From Synechococcales cyanobacterium C42_A2020_086 (GTDB lineage: Bacteria; Cyanobacteriota; Cyanobacteriia; Elainellales; Elainellaceae): a DNA stretch of 64,000 nt. Made by a program: the position numbers and the translations under genes. The stretch spans positions 124,001 to 188,000 of the forward strand of contig JACYLU010000001.1 of the NCBI GenBank assembly GCA_015272325.1. Direction: 5' to 3'. Below the pieces are notes generated by a model. The model did not search any database and was not told the origin of the DNA. It saw nothing but the letters and a program-made list of their open reading frames with translations. The stretch's first letter is position 1. Each line of letters begins with the position of its first letter. This document shows, in pieces, positions 45,965-55,465 of the stretch.

Positions 45965-48900
45965 ATGCCTGCCATTTACAATGTTGATTCTTTTGCGCTG
46001 CTGAAGACTGCCCTAAATTCAGCCCAAAACGGTGACATCATCAATTTCACCATCAGCGAGATTGCTCTAGAAGAGGAGTTACCTGCCATTAATAAAGACC
46101 TGACCTTTGTCAGTGCTGGCGGTAACACGACGATCAGCGGCAGCAACACGTTTCGCCTGTTCACGGTCAACAGCGGTAACGTCACCTTCTCGAACATGAC
46201 GTTTGCTCGCGGCAGAGCCAGAGGACTGGATGGTGCCAACAGCGACACGACGACCGGCGGTGCAGGCACGGCAGGGTTAGGGGGGGCCTTGCTGATCAAC
46301 GGTGGCTCAGTCACGCTGATCAACACTAATTTTCAGAACAACAGCGCAATCGGGGGCAACGGCGGCCGCAGCCGAGACTTGATCGGCGGCAATGGTGGTG
46401 ATGCTCAGGGGGGCGCTATTTTCGTGAACGGCGGCTCGCTGCGGATTGCCAATTCCTCGTTTGTAGACAACGTGGCCAGAGCCGGAGCAGGCGGCACGGG
46501 TGCAAGAGGCAGTGGACAGTCAGGGCGCAGCCAAGGAGGTGCCATCTTCGTCGCAGCGGGCGGTACAGTGCTCGCCGAAGGCAATCCACGCTTTGAGCAA
46601 AACAGCGCCCTGGAGGGCAACAATACCTTTGGATCTGGTACCTACCGGGTTGTGGATCCTCCCAGTGTCACCTCGATTAATCGAGCCAACCCCGACCCAA
46701 CGGCTCAGTCTAGCCTCGACTTTAGCGTGCGCTTTAGCCAAGATGTCACTGGAGTCGATGCCAGTGATTTTGTGCTAGTCGCCTCACCAGGCATTACGGG
46801 GGCAGGCATTATTTCGGTGACCGCGACGAGCGCCAGCACCTACACGGTTCGGGTGAATACGGGTAATGGCAATGGCACGCTGCGCCTTGACCTGCGAGAC
46901 GATGACTCGATTCTGAATGCAGGTACAGTACCGTTACGGGGCACGGGCAGAAACAACGGCAACTTCACCGGGCAAACCTACACGATTGATAGAACTCCGC
47001 CCAGTGTCTCCATCATCCGCAAGAATGACGTTGCAGCGCTGACGGCCGCCAACGTCGTGGCCTACACCCTCCGCTTCAGTGAGCCGGTCAACGGGGTAGA
47101 TATCACCGATTTTGAAGTCATCGCTGATGGCATTACCGATGCCCAAGTGGTTTCCGTGACGCCGGGCAATCCTAATCCTGACCTCAACACCACGTTTGAT
47201 GTCCTGGTGAATACGGGAACGGCAAACGGCACGCTGGCTCTGAAGCTGCGAGACAACGACTCGATCACCACGCGGGTGCGGGCAGTGCCTTTAGGGGGTC
47301 CAGGACTCAACAACGGTGAGGTGACGGCTCCGGCTTACATCATCGACAAAACCCCGCCGCGAGTGGCAGCCATCACGCCGATCGGCAATAGCCCTACGGG
47401 AGCCAGTACAGTCAGCTTCACCGTCACGTTTGATCAAAACGTTAGCGGCGTGGGCAGTGATGACTTTGCCCCAGCGGTCACGGGTGGACTAGCCGGAGCC
47501 AGCGTTACCTCGGTGACGGCAATTGATGCTCGCACCTACACGGTGACGCTGAATACGGGTCGGGGGGACGGCGGTTTGGGGCTGAACCTGGTGGATAACG
47601 ACAGCATCCGCAATGGGTTGGGTGTTCCCTTGGGTGGAGCGGGCAGCGGCAACGGCAATTTTACGGGACCCGGCGTAGCCATTATCAAGAGTGCGCCTTT
47701 GGTGGCAGCCATCAATCGGGTGAACTCGAACCCAACCGCAGCGGGCACGGTCAACTTTGCCGTGGCGTTCAATCAGGACGTCACAGGTGTAGATGCCCTC
47801 GATTTTGCCCTTGCTCCTGTGGGAATTACGGGTGCCAGCATTGTCGCAGTAACTGGCAGTGGCAGAAACTATAACGTTCTAGTCAACACCGGCAGCGGCA
47901 ATGGCACCCTGGGATTGAACGTTGTTGATAACGACAGCATTCGCAATAATGTCAATGCCCCATTGGGCGGCGGAGGTCCCGGCAACGGCAACTTCACTGG
48001 GCAAACCTACACGATCAACAAGGTGCCGCCGCGGGTCACGGCGATTAACCGTTTAGAGTCCAGCCCGAGTAATGCCGCCACTGTGAACTTTACCGTCAGC
48101 TTCAGTGAGGCTGTTGCCCAGGTAGACCTGTCGGATTTTGCCCTGGTGACGCAGGGAATAACCGGCGCCAGCATCACAGCTGTGACTCGCGTTAACGATG
48201 GCTTCTATTCGGTAGCGGTAAACACCGGCAGCGGCGACGGCACCATCGGGCTGAACCTGATCGACAATGACTCAATCCAAAACGGGCTGGGTTTGACCCT
48301 AGGCGGCAGCGGCGGCGGCAATGGCAACTTTGTGGGCGAGGTCTATACCATCGACCGGACAGCTCCCACAGGCACTATTCTTGATATTGCTCCCAATCCC
48401 CGACGGGATAAGGTCGATGCGATTACCCTGCGGTTTAACGAAGCCGTGCGCGGACTGGACCTGTCCGATCTGCGACTCTTCCGCAATGGCAGTCCGATTG
48501 CCCTCTCCCGCGCCACTCTGACTAGCGCCGACGGCATCACCTGGACCCTAAGCAACCTGAGAAAACTCACAAACGAGCGGGGCGACTATGCCCTCACACT
48601 GCCGGCGGGTGGCAGTGGCATCACTGATGCGGCAGGCAATCCGCTGCCAACCAACCTCAGCAAACGCTGGACGAACTTGGTGAGTGTGGAAGTCTGTGAT
48701 CCGGGCATTGTGCGGCGTGGCACAGCAGGCAATGATCAGCTGCAGGGCACTGAAGACAGCGACCTGTTAGTGGGTTTAGCTGGCGATGATACCTTGATCG
48801 GCTTGGACTGTCGCGATCGTCTAGAAGGCGGCAAAGGCAACGATACGCTGATTGGCGGTGCCGGTAACGATATCCTGGTAGGCGGTGCTGGCAACGATAT

Positions 48901-49351
48901 CCTCGTGGGCGGCAGTGGCTCTGATCTGCTGGTGGGTGGTGCAGGAGCCGATCGCTTTATTTTAGACGATTCCCCTGTAGCAGACCCCGATCGCCTTCAG
49001 GGATTCAACGCCGCGCAGGGTGACCGCTTCCAGCTTGACCTAGATGGCAATATCAATTCGCGGGAGCGCCCTCGGGGCCTGTTTGGAGCTGGTCGAGTCC
49101 GGGGACAATCACTAGAGCAGGCGGCTCGTTCGGCCTATCGCGATAAGAATCGGGCTAGTGCTGGTGCCCAGGCCCTCCGGCAGAATGAAGCCGTATTCTT
49201 TAACTGGCGAGGCAGTACCTATCTTGCTGTTAACCTGGGCAGTGCCGCCTTTGGAGCAGAGCAAGACTTGATTGTGAATGTAGCCGGTATGCGGTTTCAA
49301 CCTGGTGAGGCAACGGCTGGCCGGTTCAATGTGGCTCGTTATTTTAGCTGA
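45965..49351 (+). CDS. Large RTX protein with polymorphic-outer-membrane-like start and Ig-like repeats
   Basis: From the ATG at 45965 about 1128 residues; the frame is open from 45872. The start resembles a beta-helix with N-N-x-A-x-x-G-G-N-G-G and GGAIF repeats (about residues 50-220). Then six or so Ig-like units of about 120 residues each, with SVRFSQDVTGVDASDF, YTVRVNTGNGNGTL, DNDSI and GNGNFTG landmarks. Near the C-terminus (about 955-1050) RTX nonapeptides (GGKGNDTLI, GGAGNDILV) and a GADRFILDDSP-type end follow. A type I secreted, calcium-binding adhesin-like protein is likely. Confidence 0.8.
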   Translation: MPAIYNVDSFALLKTALNSAQNGDIINFTISEIALEEELPAINKDLTFVSAGGNTTISGSNTFRLFTVNSGNVTFSNMTFARGRARGLDGANSDTTTGGAGTAGLGGALLINGGSVTLINTNFQNNSAIGGNGGRSRDLIGGNGGDAQGGAIFVNGGSLRIANSSFVDNVARAGAGGTGARGSGQSGRSQGGAIFVAAGGTVLAEGNPRFEQNSALEGNNTFGSGTYRVVDPPSVTSINRANPDPTAQSSLDFSVRFSQDVTGVDASDFVLVASPGITGAGIISVTATSASTYTVRVNTGNGNGTLRLDLRDDDSILNAGTVPLRGTGRNNGNFTGQTYTIDRTPPSVSIIRKNDVAALTAANVVAYTLRFSEPVNGVDITDFEVIADGITDAQVVSVTPGNPNPDLNTTFDVLVNTGTANGTLALKLRDNDSITTRVRAVPLGGPGLNNGEVTAPAYIIDKTPPRVAAITPIGNSPTGASTVSFTVTFDQNVSGVGSDDFAPAVTGGLAGASVTSVTAIDARTYTVTLNTGRGDGGLGLNLVDNDSIRNGLGVPLGGAGSGNGNFTGPGVAIIKSAPLVAAINRVNSNPTAAGTVNFAVAFNQDVTGVDALDFALAPVGITGASIVAVTGSGRNYNVLVNTGSGNGTLGLNVVDNDSIRNNVNAPLGGGGPGNGNFTGQTYTINKVPPRVTAINRLESSPSNAATVNFTVSFSEAVAQVDLSDFALVTQGITGASITAVTRVNDGFYSVAVNTGSGDGTIGLNLIDNDSIQNGLGLTLGGSGGGNGNFVGEVYTIDRTAPTGTILDIAPNPRRDKVDAITLRFNEAVRGLDLSDLRLFRNGSPIALSRATLTSADGITWTLSNLRKLTNERGDYALTLPAGGSGITDAAGNPLPTNLSKRWTNLVSVEVCDPGIVRRGTAGNDQLQGTEDSDLLVGLAGDDTLIGLDCRDRLEGGKGNDTLIGGAGNDILVGGAGNDILVGGSGSDLLVGGAGADRFILDDSPVADPDRLQGFNAAQGDRFQLDLDGNINSRERPRGLFGAGRVRGQSLEQAARSAYRDKNRASAGAQALRQNEAVFFNWRGSTYLAVNLGSAAFGAEQDLIVNVAGMRFQPGEATAGRFNVARYFS

Positions 49352-49478
49352 GGGTAGCATCGCCTTGAGCCAGCAAACGCTGCAATGCCATCCAACAAAC
49401 TATCCCCGATCCGCCTTCAGCCGTTGAGCAACGCTGAGGGGCTGCTGCAACAAGCTTGCTGCGACAATCTGGACAATC

Positions 49479-49502
49479 TGCCTGGCAGAGCTGCCTCAGG
49501 CA
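49479..49502. terminator. Compound hairpin downstream of the first RTX gene
   Basis: TGCCTG (49479-49484) pairs with CAGGCA (49497-49502); inside, GCAG (49485-49488) pairs with CTGC (49491-49494). There is no T-run, so intrinsic termination is uncertain; it could protect the 3' end of the RTX mRNA. Confidence 0.45.
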
Positions 49503-49827
49503 AATCCCTCGTTTCGCCTTGAGTCAATCAAACTACATAGACTCAGTATTAGGTTTTACTGGAATATTCGGTGTCTAGAGACTTGTTCATTAGTGCTTTA
49601 TATAGCTAACCAGTTAAGTAAAGCTTTTGCATTTATAGAAATAAAATTATTAACTCGGCACAGTTCGCTGCGGTTTCTGTGTAGATTTGATGTGATCTAA
49701 GTTCATTTAATCCTTAAGGAAGTGGTGTTTCTCCTAGAGAGAAGCGATGGTGAAAAAAAGGTGCATCGATACAGCACGACGGTCCATTCTACTATTGACT
49801 ATCGTCCCCATTAGTGATTAGTAAATT

Positions 49828-49875
49828 TGCTTTGCCGCAGAGAGTTGTCGCTCGTTGAGGGCAACTGGCAAAGCA
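49828..49875. ncRNA. Two-stage RNA-like hairpin, candidate structured RNA
   Basis: Outer stem TGCTTTGCC (49828-49836) with GGCAAAGCA (49867-49875) is a perfect 9-pair helix; inner stem AGTTG (49843-49847) with CAACT (49862-49866) caps it with a 14-base loop and an asymmetric 6-base internal loop. It stands isolated in non-coding DNA. Function unknown. Confidence 0.4.
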
Positions 49876-50355
49876 GACTTGGCTTGGCAAATGCCTTGAG
49901 AATGCTTCAAACAGCAACTATTTTGGGCACAGCGCTAGGTTGACCATTCCCAATTGAGTTCAGGGTTCGTCATACGTAGAGGATTTTACGGAATTGGGAT
50001 TCCGTCAATTGAATCTGCAAAAAGGTTGTGCTGCAACGGTTCTGCACGGTCAAATTGCAGAGTTTTGAGGAGGGGTGATATGCATACGTAAGATTAAGAT
50101 TGTGGTTTAAATTGCGGAAGTAGATTAAATTTTCAGTAAAGTTTGAGTGAGGCTTAAACTAGCAACCTCCGTAGTTTCGCGAGACTGAAAGTAACTCCCG
50201 CAAAGTTTGTGTTTAATTTAACCTAAGTCGGGTTTTCAGCATCCGGGGATACACTGTAGTATAGTCAGTACCCAATGAATCTACAGCACAGAGCGCCACC
50301 CTGGAAATACTTAGGTTACTTGATTTTGAAGGACTTTATCTAGAGGCATCTAGCC

Positions 50356-53175
50356 ATGACTTCTTGCCCACTAACCACCCTGGTCGTCATCGATCCTGCG
50401 GTTATCGATTACCAAAGCTTAGTTCACGGTGTTGCTCCCGACGCCGAAGTGGTTGTCCTAGATCTCCATCAAGACGGAATTGGGCAGATTACCCAGGTAT
50501 TAGCCAACCGAACAGGGATTGCCAGTCTACATATCGTCTCCCATGGTCAACCCGGAATCCTGCACCTCGGCTCCACGCAGCTCCAGTGGCAAACCTTGAG
50601 CCATTATGCTCACCAGATTCGCCAATGGGCTACTGGGCTGGCTGAGCATGCCAGTATTCTCCTCTATGGGTGCGAAGTGGCTGCCACCCAACTAGGACAA
50701 CAGTTCGTCCGCCAGTTGAGCCGCTTGACGGGTGCTGCTGTAGCAGCTTCTACGAACCGCACGGGTCATGCCTCCCTGGGTGGCGACTGGACACTGGAAT
50801 TTGCCACTGGGCCGGTGCAGACCAGCCTAGCTTTCTCGCCGCAGACGTTAGCCGCTTACCCCTTCGCGCTAGCATTTCTCGATGAAACCTTTCGCTTTAG
50901 CGATGTAGCTGACAAGCGCTGGCGATTTGGTGTTGGCGAGACAGGCAGACCCACCCCCCGCGATAACCCGTTTCTGACAGCTCGGGGCACAGCTGCCGCT
51001 CCAGCAGGGGGGTTGCCAGGTAGCCCAACGGGGGCACTCGATCCAGAAGGCGAGGGTACCCTACGACTGACCAACGCCCTAAACGACCAGGCTACGTTTG
51101 TCCTCTACGACAATCCCATCCCATTTAATGCCGGTCTAACCATTACCTTTGAGCTGTATGCCTATGGCAGCACCAGCATAGATGCCCAAGGTTCGGGCGC
51201 GGACGGTGTCAGCTTCTTTCTGATTGATGGTACAGCCTCACCCGATGCGGCTGGTGCTTTCGGAGGCTCATTGGGATATGCCCAAAAATTCAATCCGAAT
51301 CTGGGTATTAATGTCCCTGGCATTGTGGGAGGCTATCTCGGCATCGGGTTCGATGAATTCGGCAACTTCTCTAGCCCTGCTGATGAACCGGGTGGACCGG
51401 TGGTGCGGGTTGGTGGTCCTGGGCGTACTCCCGATTCGATTTCAGTACGCTCAACGGCGAATACCCAATACACGTATGTGACGGGTACTCCTACTCTGCC
51501 CTTTGGCATCGATAATCCAACCGCAACGACTCGGGTTCCTGCTAAACGGACGGTTGTCATCGATCTGACTCCAGACGAACGGCTGAGCGTCCGCATCGAC
51601 GCCAATAACGACGGCGACTTTATCGATCCAGGGGAATCTCCCCCAGAACTGCAGAATATCGACGTCGGTTCCATCAACGGCATCGCCCGTCCTGATACGT
51701 TCAAATTTGGTTTTGCGGCCGGCACTGGGGATTTCAACAACATCCATGAGGTGCGCAACCTCGTCGTGGATATTCTGAATCAGCCTCCTGAGGCCCAAGA
51801 CTTTGGAGCATCGCTGCCCATCCTATCCAGCATTAACCTCACTGGGTTTGCAGCGATTGACCCTGAAAATGATCCGATTCAGTTATTCACGATTACTACC
51901 TTGCCTCCTGCCGAACAGGGCACGCTCTTTTTGGGTGATCCGGCGGCGGGCGGAGTGCCCATCGTGGTTGGGCAAGCAATTCCTGCCGAAGAGATAGGGC
52001 AAGTCTTTTTCCAGTCTACGGCTAGCTTCACAGGGGCAACTTTCACCTATACGGCTACCGACAACCTAGGGCTAGTTGACGGCTCTCCGGCCACCGTCAC
52101 TCTGGGTCTAATCCCAACTCCCCCGCCGCCCGGAGGAGGGGATGACGACGGTCCGGGAGTTCCGGGGTTGCCCGATGGACCGGGCGATGGTGGTGTTGTT
52201 GCCCCGGGCGGATGTTTGCCAGGCATCACGCGCCGCGCCCGCACTGACCGCGATACCCGGCTGATTGGCACCAGAAATATCGATCGGCTGACCGGACGAG
52301 GCGGCAACGATACGATTCAGGGTCGAGATTGTCCCGATCGACTCGATGGTGGTAGAGGTAACGACCGGATCGCTGGTGGTGCTGCTCGTGACCGGATTCG
52401 GGGTCAGCAAGGAAACGATGCTGGGCGCGGCAATGCGGGCGATGATGTGATCGACCTGGGATTAGGGAACGACCGAGGCTTCGGGGGCCGAGGCAACGAT
52501 CGCATCTTTGGGCGGCGCGGCAACGATCGCATCAACGGCAAGGGCGGCGACGATGAGCTGATCGGTGGCCGGGGTCGCGATCGAATTGTGGGTGCAAGCA
52601 ACAACGACATTTTAGATGGTCAGCAGGGCAATGATGAACTCAGGGGCGGTCGCGGTCGAGACTTCATCAATGGCGGTTTAGGAAATGACCGCAATCGGGG
52701 TGGCCGCGGTCCCGATATCATCTATGCCCGCCGCGGTAGGGATGTGCTGTGGGGCGGTCCGGCGCGGGATGGCCTCCATGGCGGTAAAGGTAACGACCGG
52801 ATTGCTGGCAACACCCAGCGCGATAACATCTTTGGTGGCTTCGGGGATGATGTGATCATTGGCGGCGGCGGTGCAGATTCCATCCGGACCGGGCGCGGGC
52901 GCGATCGCATCGTTTATAGGAACCCTGATCATGGAGTGGATCGCATCCGCGACTTCAACCCGCTCCGCGACCGCATTGACCTGCGCCGCATCTTCCGCCG
53001 ACCAGAATACACCAGCAGCGACCGCTTTGCTAGCTATGTGCGCATTGGTACCGGCAGCGATGGCGCGATCCTGCGAGTAGACGGCAACGGCGATGCCAGC
53101 GGCGGTTTCCTGCGTCTTGCCATTCTGGAAGGGGTGGCAGCTAATGCCTTGAACCGGACCAATATCTTGACCTAG
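50356..53175 (+). CDS. DUF4347 / lectin-like / RTX protein with basic repeats
   Basis: A 939-residue protein. Residues 1-172 match DUF4347 (TLVVIDPAVIDYQSLV, LHIVSHGQPGILHLG, ILLYGCEVA), a frequent cap of cyanobacterial RTX and cadherin-like proteins. Residues about 175-475 resemble an L-type-lectin-like sandwich (FRFSDVADKRWRFG, GADGVSFFLIDGT, FNNIHEVRNLVVD). About 478-590 is cadherin-like. From about 635 to 855 RTX nonapeptides occur, but many carry Arg (GGRGNDRIF, GGRGRDRIV). The end (GVDRIRDFNPLRDRIDLRRIF, about 858-880) resembles a type I secretion target. Confidence 0.82.
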   Translation: MTSCPLTTLVVIDPAVIDYQSLVHGVAPDAEVVVLDLHQDGIGQITQVLANRTGIASLHIVSHGQPGILHLGSTQLQWQTLSHYAHQIRQWATGLAEHASILLYGCEVAATQLGQQFVRQLSRLTGAAVAASTNRTGHASLGGDWTLEFATGPVQTSLAFSPQTLAAYPFALAFLDETFRFSDVADKRWRFGVGETGRPTPRDNPFLTARGTAAAPAGGLPGSPTGALDPEGEGTLRLTNALNDQATFVLYDNPIPFNAGLTITFELYAYGSTSIDAQGSGADGVSFFLIDGTASPDAAGAFGGSLGYAQKFNPNLGINVPGIVGGYLGIGFDEFGNFSSPADEPGGPVVRVGGPGRTPDSISVRSTANTQYTYVTGTPTLPFGIDNPTATTRVPAKRTVVIDLTPDERLSVRIDANNDGDFIDPGESPPELQNIDVGSINGIARPDTFKFGFAAGTGDFNNIHEVRNLVVDILNQPPEAQDFGASLPILSSINLTGFAAIDPENDPIQLFTITTLPPAEQGTLFLGDPAAGGVPIVVGQAIPAEEIGQVFFQSTASFTGATFTYTATDNLGLVDGSPATVTLGLIPTPPPPGGGDDDGPGVPGLPDGPGDGGVVAPGGCLPGITRRARTDRDTRLIGTRNIDRLTGRGGNDTIQGRDCPDRLDGGRGNDRIAGGAARDRIRGQQGNDAGRGNAGDDVIDLGLGNDRGFGGRGNDRIFGRRGNDRINGKGGDDELIGGRGRDRIVGASNNDILDGQQGNDELRGGRGRDFINGGLGNDRNRGGRGPDIIYARRGRDVLWGGPARDGLHGGKGNDRIAGNTQRDNIFGGFGDDVIIGGGGADSIRTGRGRDRIVYRNPDHGVDRIRDFNPLRDRIDLRRIFRRPEYTSSDRFASYVRIGTGSDGAILRVDGNGDASGGFLRLAILEGVAANALNRTNILT

Positions 53176-53259
53176 AAATTTGACCTAGGAATTGGACCTA
53201 GGAATTCAACGCATCCGGTTCTCGAGGAATCAGAAGGCAAGACGATTAGAGACAATTAG

Positions 53260-53312
53260 GGGATAAGGGTGTGGCTGCGCTGAACAAGCCGCTGACCTTT
53301 ATCCCTTTTTTT
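53260..53312 (+). terminator. Strong intrinsic terminator after the second RTX gene
   Basis: GGGATAAGGGT (53260-53270) pairs with ACCTTTATCCC (53295-53305), 11 pairs including a wobble; a T-run follows at 53306-53312. It stands between the RTX gene and the CpcT-like gene. Confidence 0.9.
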
Positions 53313-53416
53313 GTATCCCTTTCTTTGCGGGGGTAATTGCGGAGTACTATAGTCTGTCGAAATTCTGTCGAATTCTGTTGAGCGTTCGGTTAAGCAAATT
53401 CAGTTAAGCAGATCAG

Positions 53417-54091
53417 ATGATGCAGATCAAAGTAGGGCTTGGAAGTCTGAGTTTGGTAGTGTTGTGGAGTTCGGTAACGCTGGCGATTCCCGCAACAGAG
53501 CAAAGCACACTGCCAATTGAGCAACAGGTTACTGAGGTTGTGCGTCGGTTGGAAGGCACGCTGATTCTGCTGCCTGCTGAAGCCACTACAGCATCTGAGT
53601 CGCAACCCACCGTCCAGATGACAAGCTGCATAGTTCATATGCAGCCAGCAACCGCGTTTAGCGTACCAGGGGCTGTGTTTCTCTATCAGGAGCAATCCGC
53701 TGACAACCAACCCTACCGCCAGCGCTTTCTCCGCATTGCCCCCACATCCGACGGCAACGCCGTTGAGTCCCTGTCGTTTCGGCCCCATCATCCAGAGTCG
53801 TGGGTAGGGTTATGCCAACAGCCTGCCATGGCTCGTGTAGTAGCAGCAAGCGATGTAGAGGATTCCCATTGCCGAGTCGTGCTGCGGCAGATTGCCGAAA
53901 ATTATGTCGGCGGCACTCCACCAGAGGGCTGTCCCAGTCGCTACCGAGGAGCTGTTCGGGTGACCAATCACATTATCCTGTCTCCGACCGGCATGACCAC
54001 GTTTGATCAGGGGTTTGATACTGAGGGCAACTTGGTGTGGGGGTCTCAAGGTGAGCCTTATCAATTCCAGCGAATCGATGCTGCTCCCTAG
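53417..54091 (+). CDS. CpcT/CpeT-family protein with signal peptide
   Basis: A 224-residue protein. A signal peptide (about residues 1-24; GLGSLSLVVLWSSVTLA) precedes a CpcT/CpeT-type beta-barrel: PYRQRFLRI, SLSFRPHHPESWVGLC, DSHCRVVLRQI, GCPSRYRGAVRVTNHIILSPTGMTTFDQGFD and LVWGSQGEPYQFQRI follow the family's block order. Family members attach phycocyanobilin to Cys-153 of beta-phycocyanin or relatives, but that is cytoplasmic work. An exported relative probably has another role. M1 or M2 could be the start. It has no bilin-lyase neighbour. Confidence 0.75.
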   Translation: MMQIKVGLGSLSLVVLWSSVTLAIPATEQSTLPIEQQVTEVVRRLEGTLILLPAEATTASESQPTVQMTSCIVHMQPATAFSVPGAVFLYQEQSADNQPYRQRFLRIAPTSDGNAVESLSFRPHHPESWVGLCQQPAMARVVAASDVEDSHCRVVLRQIAENYVGGTPPEGCPSRYRGAVRVTNHIILSPTGMTTFDQGFDTEGNLVWGSQGEPYQFQRIDAAP

Positions 54092-54534
54092 GCAGTTTGA
54101 GTCCAGTTCAGTTGCAAACCGTAGCGCTTTACATCTCGACCAAGGCATATAGTGTTTTAAGCGAAGCGTTTCACTGCTATGCAGTGCGTTTTATCCCAAG
54201 TGTTGCTATTAGTTTGACTCACTTCATTTGCTCAACTTCGAGGCAGAAGTGGATAAAGGAGTAAAAGTATAATCTCAATACTCTTCAATTACTCATTAAG
54301 CTATTTATTCGTTAAACCGACTCAGATTGCGATCAAACCTGTTTGAGATCCCTGCTCCATAGGGAACAGGTACGGATGAAATATGAATGAAATAGAGAGT
54401 ATCGGTGTTGGGTTTGAAGATCTGTGCAAGGGAGCAACCCACGCCGGGAGAGGTTCTATGGTGCCTATGGGTAGTGCTCTATATTAGCCCGCCGTGCACT
54501 CGCGGGTGGGAGAACGACGCAGCGAAGCGCTGAA
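54092..54534. other. Intergenic region, convergent, with short hairpins
   Basis: No gene seen. Small stems occur near trmB: CCCGC (54488-54492) with GCGGG (54502-54506), and CAGCG-AAG-CGCTG (54520-54532). The region about 54420-54510 is GC-rich and could be an RNA, but I cannot assign a family. Confidence 0.35.
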
Positions 54535-55365
54535 TCACCCAAAATTCTGCACAGCCTCCGGCTCGGGTGTACCACGCTGCCACAGGTCTTCAAAGGCAAT
54601 TTGCAGCATCGAGGCTAATCCTGCATGGGTGATCGAAAGAGCCGTAAAGCTGGGGGTGCCGCTGAGGGGATCTTGCAGCGACAGCAGGGTAGCCCGCTGA
54701 TCAAACAACTGCATTTTGAAGGGAACCTCCGGCACAAAGCGCACCTGCTGCCCCCATGCCCGACACTGCTGAATAAATTCGCGGCTGTCGGGTTCCTGCC
54801 AAATTGCGGACTCATAGATTGTCCGGTAGGAGATGCCGCGAGTTAGCGGATCCTGGGCGAGCTGGAGTCCTTCTTCGTAGCTGAGCAGCGAGGGATGGCT
54901 GAAAAACACGCAGATGCTTTGCTGAGCCGCCTGAGACAGGGCCGCGCCGCGCTCGACTATTCGCCGGGGTTCCGAGAGCACTTCAATGTAGGCCAGGGGA
55001 TCCTGGGTGCGATGGCCGGACTGATAAAGCGGCAGCAGGGTGGTGACCAAATCCTGAGCCTGCTGCTGTTGTCGCGCTAGCTCGGCCTCATACTGGCGCT
55101 GCTTTTCCTGAACGAGCGTCGGCAACGCCTGCGCTGGATCAACGGCTTGAAACAAGCGCTGTCGCCCCGAGTGGCGCTCCACACACAGCCCGCGAGCACA
55201 AAGCGAACTCAACACATCATAGATGCGCTGCCGCGGCACCTGGGCCCGAGTCGCCACCTGAGAGGGCGTGAAATCCTGGCGTTCCAAGAGAGCGAGGTAC
55301 ACCGCCGCCTCGTAGCGGGTCAGTCCCAGATGGGTGAGCGATTCGAGCTGTTGCAACTCCGACAT
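54535..55365 (-). CDS. TrmB-family transcriptional regulator
   Basis: A 276-residue protein. Residues about 8-75 are a winged helix (LGLTRYEAAVYLALLERQDFTPSQVATRAQVPRQRIYDVLSSLCARGL) as in TrmB-type sugar- or metabolite-responsive regulators; a coiled coil (about 85-110) and a C-terminal effector-like domain (DPLAYIEVLSEPRRIVERGAALSQAAQQSICVFF) follow. It is divergent from ilvE, with a perfect palindrome between them, so it probably controls ilvE and itself. Confidence 0.85.
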   Translation of the reverse strand: MSELQQLESLTHLGLTRYEAAVYLALLERQDFTPSQVATRAQVPRQRIYDVLSSLCARGLCVERHSGRQRLFQAVDPAQALPTLVQEKQRQYEAELARQQQQAQDLVTTLLPLYQSGHRTQDPLAYIEVLSEPRRIVERGAALSQAAQQSICVFFSHPSLLSYEEGLQLAQDPLTRGISYRTIYESAIWQEPDSREFIQQCRAWGQQVRFVPEVPFKMQLFDQRATLLSLQDPLSGTPSFTALSITHAGLASMLQIAFEDLWQRGTPEPEAVQNFG

Positions 55366-55384
55366 ATTTCTACAGGTTTTATGA

Positions 55385-55402
55385 CACCACTCAGCAGTGG
55401 TG
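55385..55402. promoter_or_regulatory. Perfect palindrome, probable TrmB operator
   Basis: CACCACT-CAGC-AGTGGTG: 7-base arms (55385-55391, 55396-55402), 20 bases upstream of trmB and 64 upstream of ilvE. Location and symmetry suit a dimeric winged-helix regulator. Confidence 0.65.
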
Positions 55403-55465
55403 CTATTTTAAAGGTCACGCCTCCAATTCTACAAGGCATCCCCCGAACCTCAGGAGAATCCGTCC

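Larger units (their letters stand above)
49352..50355. other. Gene-free kilobase between two RTX genes
   Basis: No supported gene on either strand. It contains two strong hairpins (49479-49502 and 49828-49875), listed separately, and an AT-rich stretch near 49600-49700. The promoter of the second RTX gene should lie near 50200-50330. Confidence 0.6.

Noticed and set aside
48700-48960. DNA tandem repeats in the RTX gene resembling a CRISPR-like periodicity
   Set aside because: They encode RTX nonapeptides in frame, vary in sequence, and have no spacer structure.
54420-54510. Possible riboswitch or small RNA near trmB
   Set aside because: Some stems form, but no known RNA family consensus could be matched by eye.
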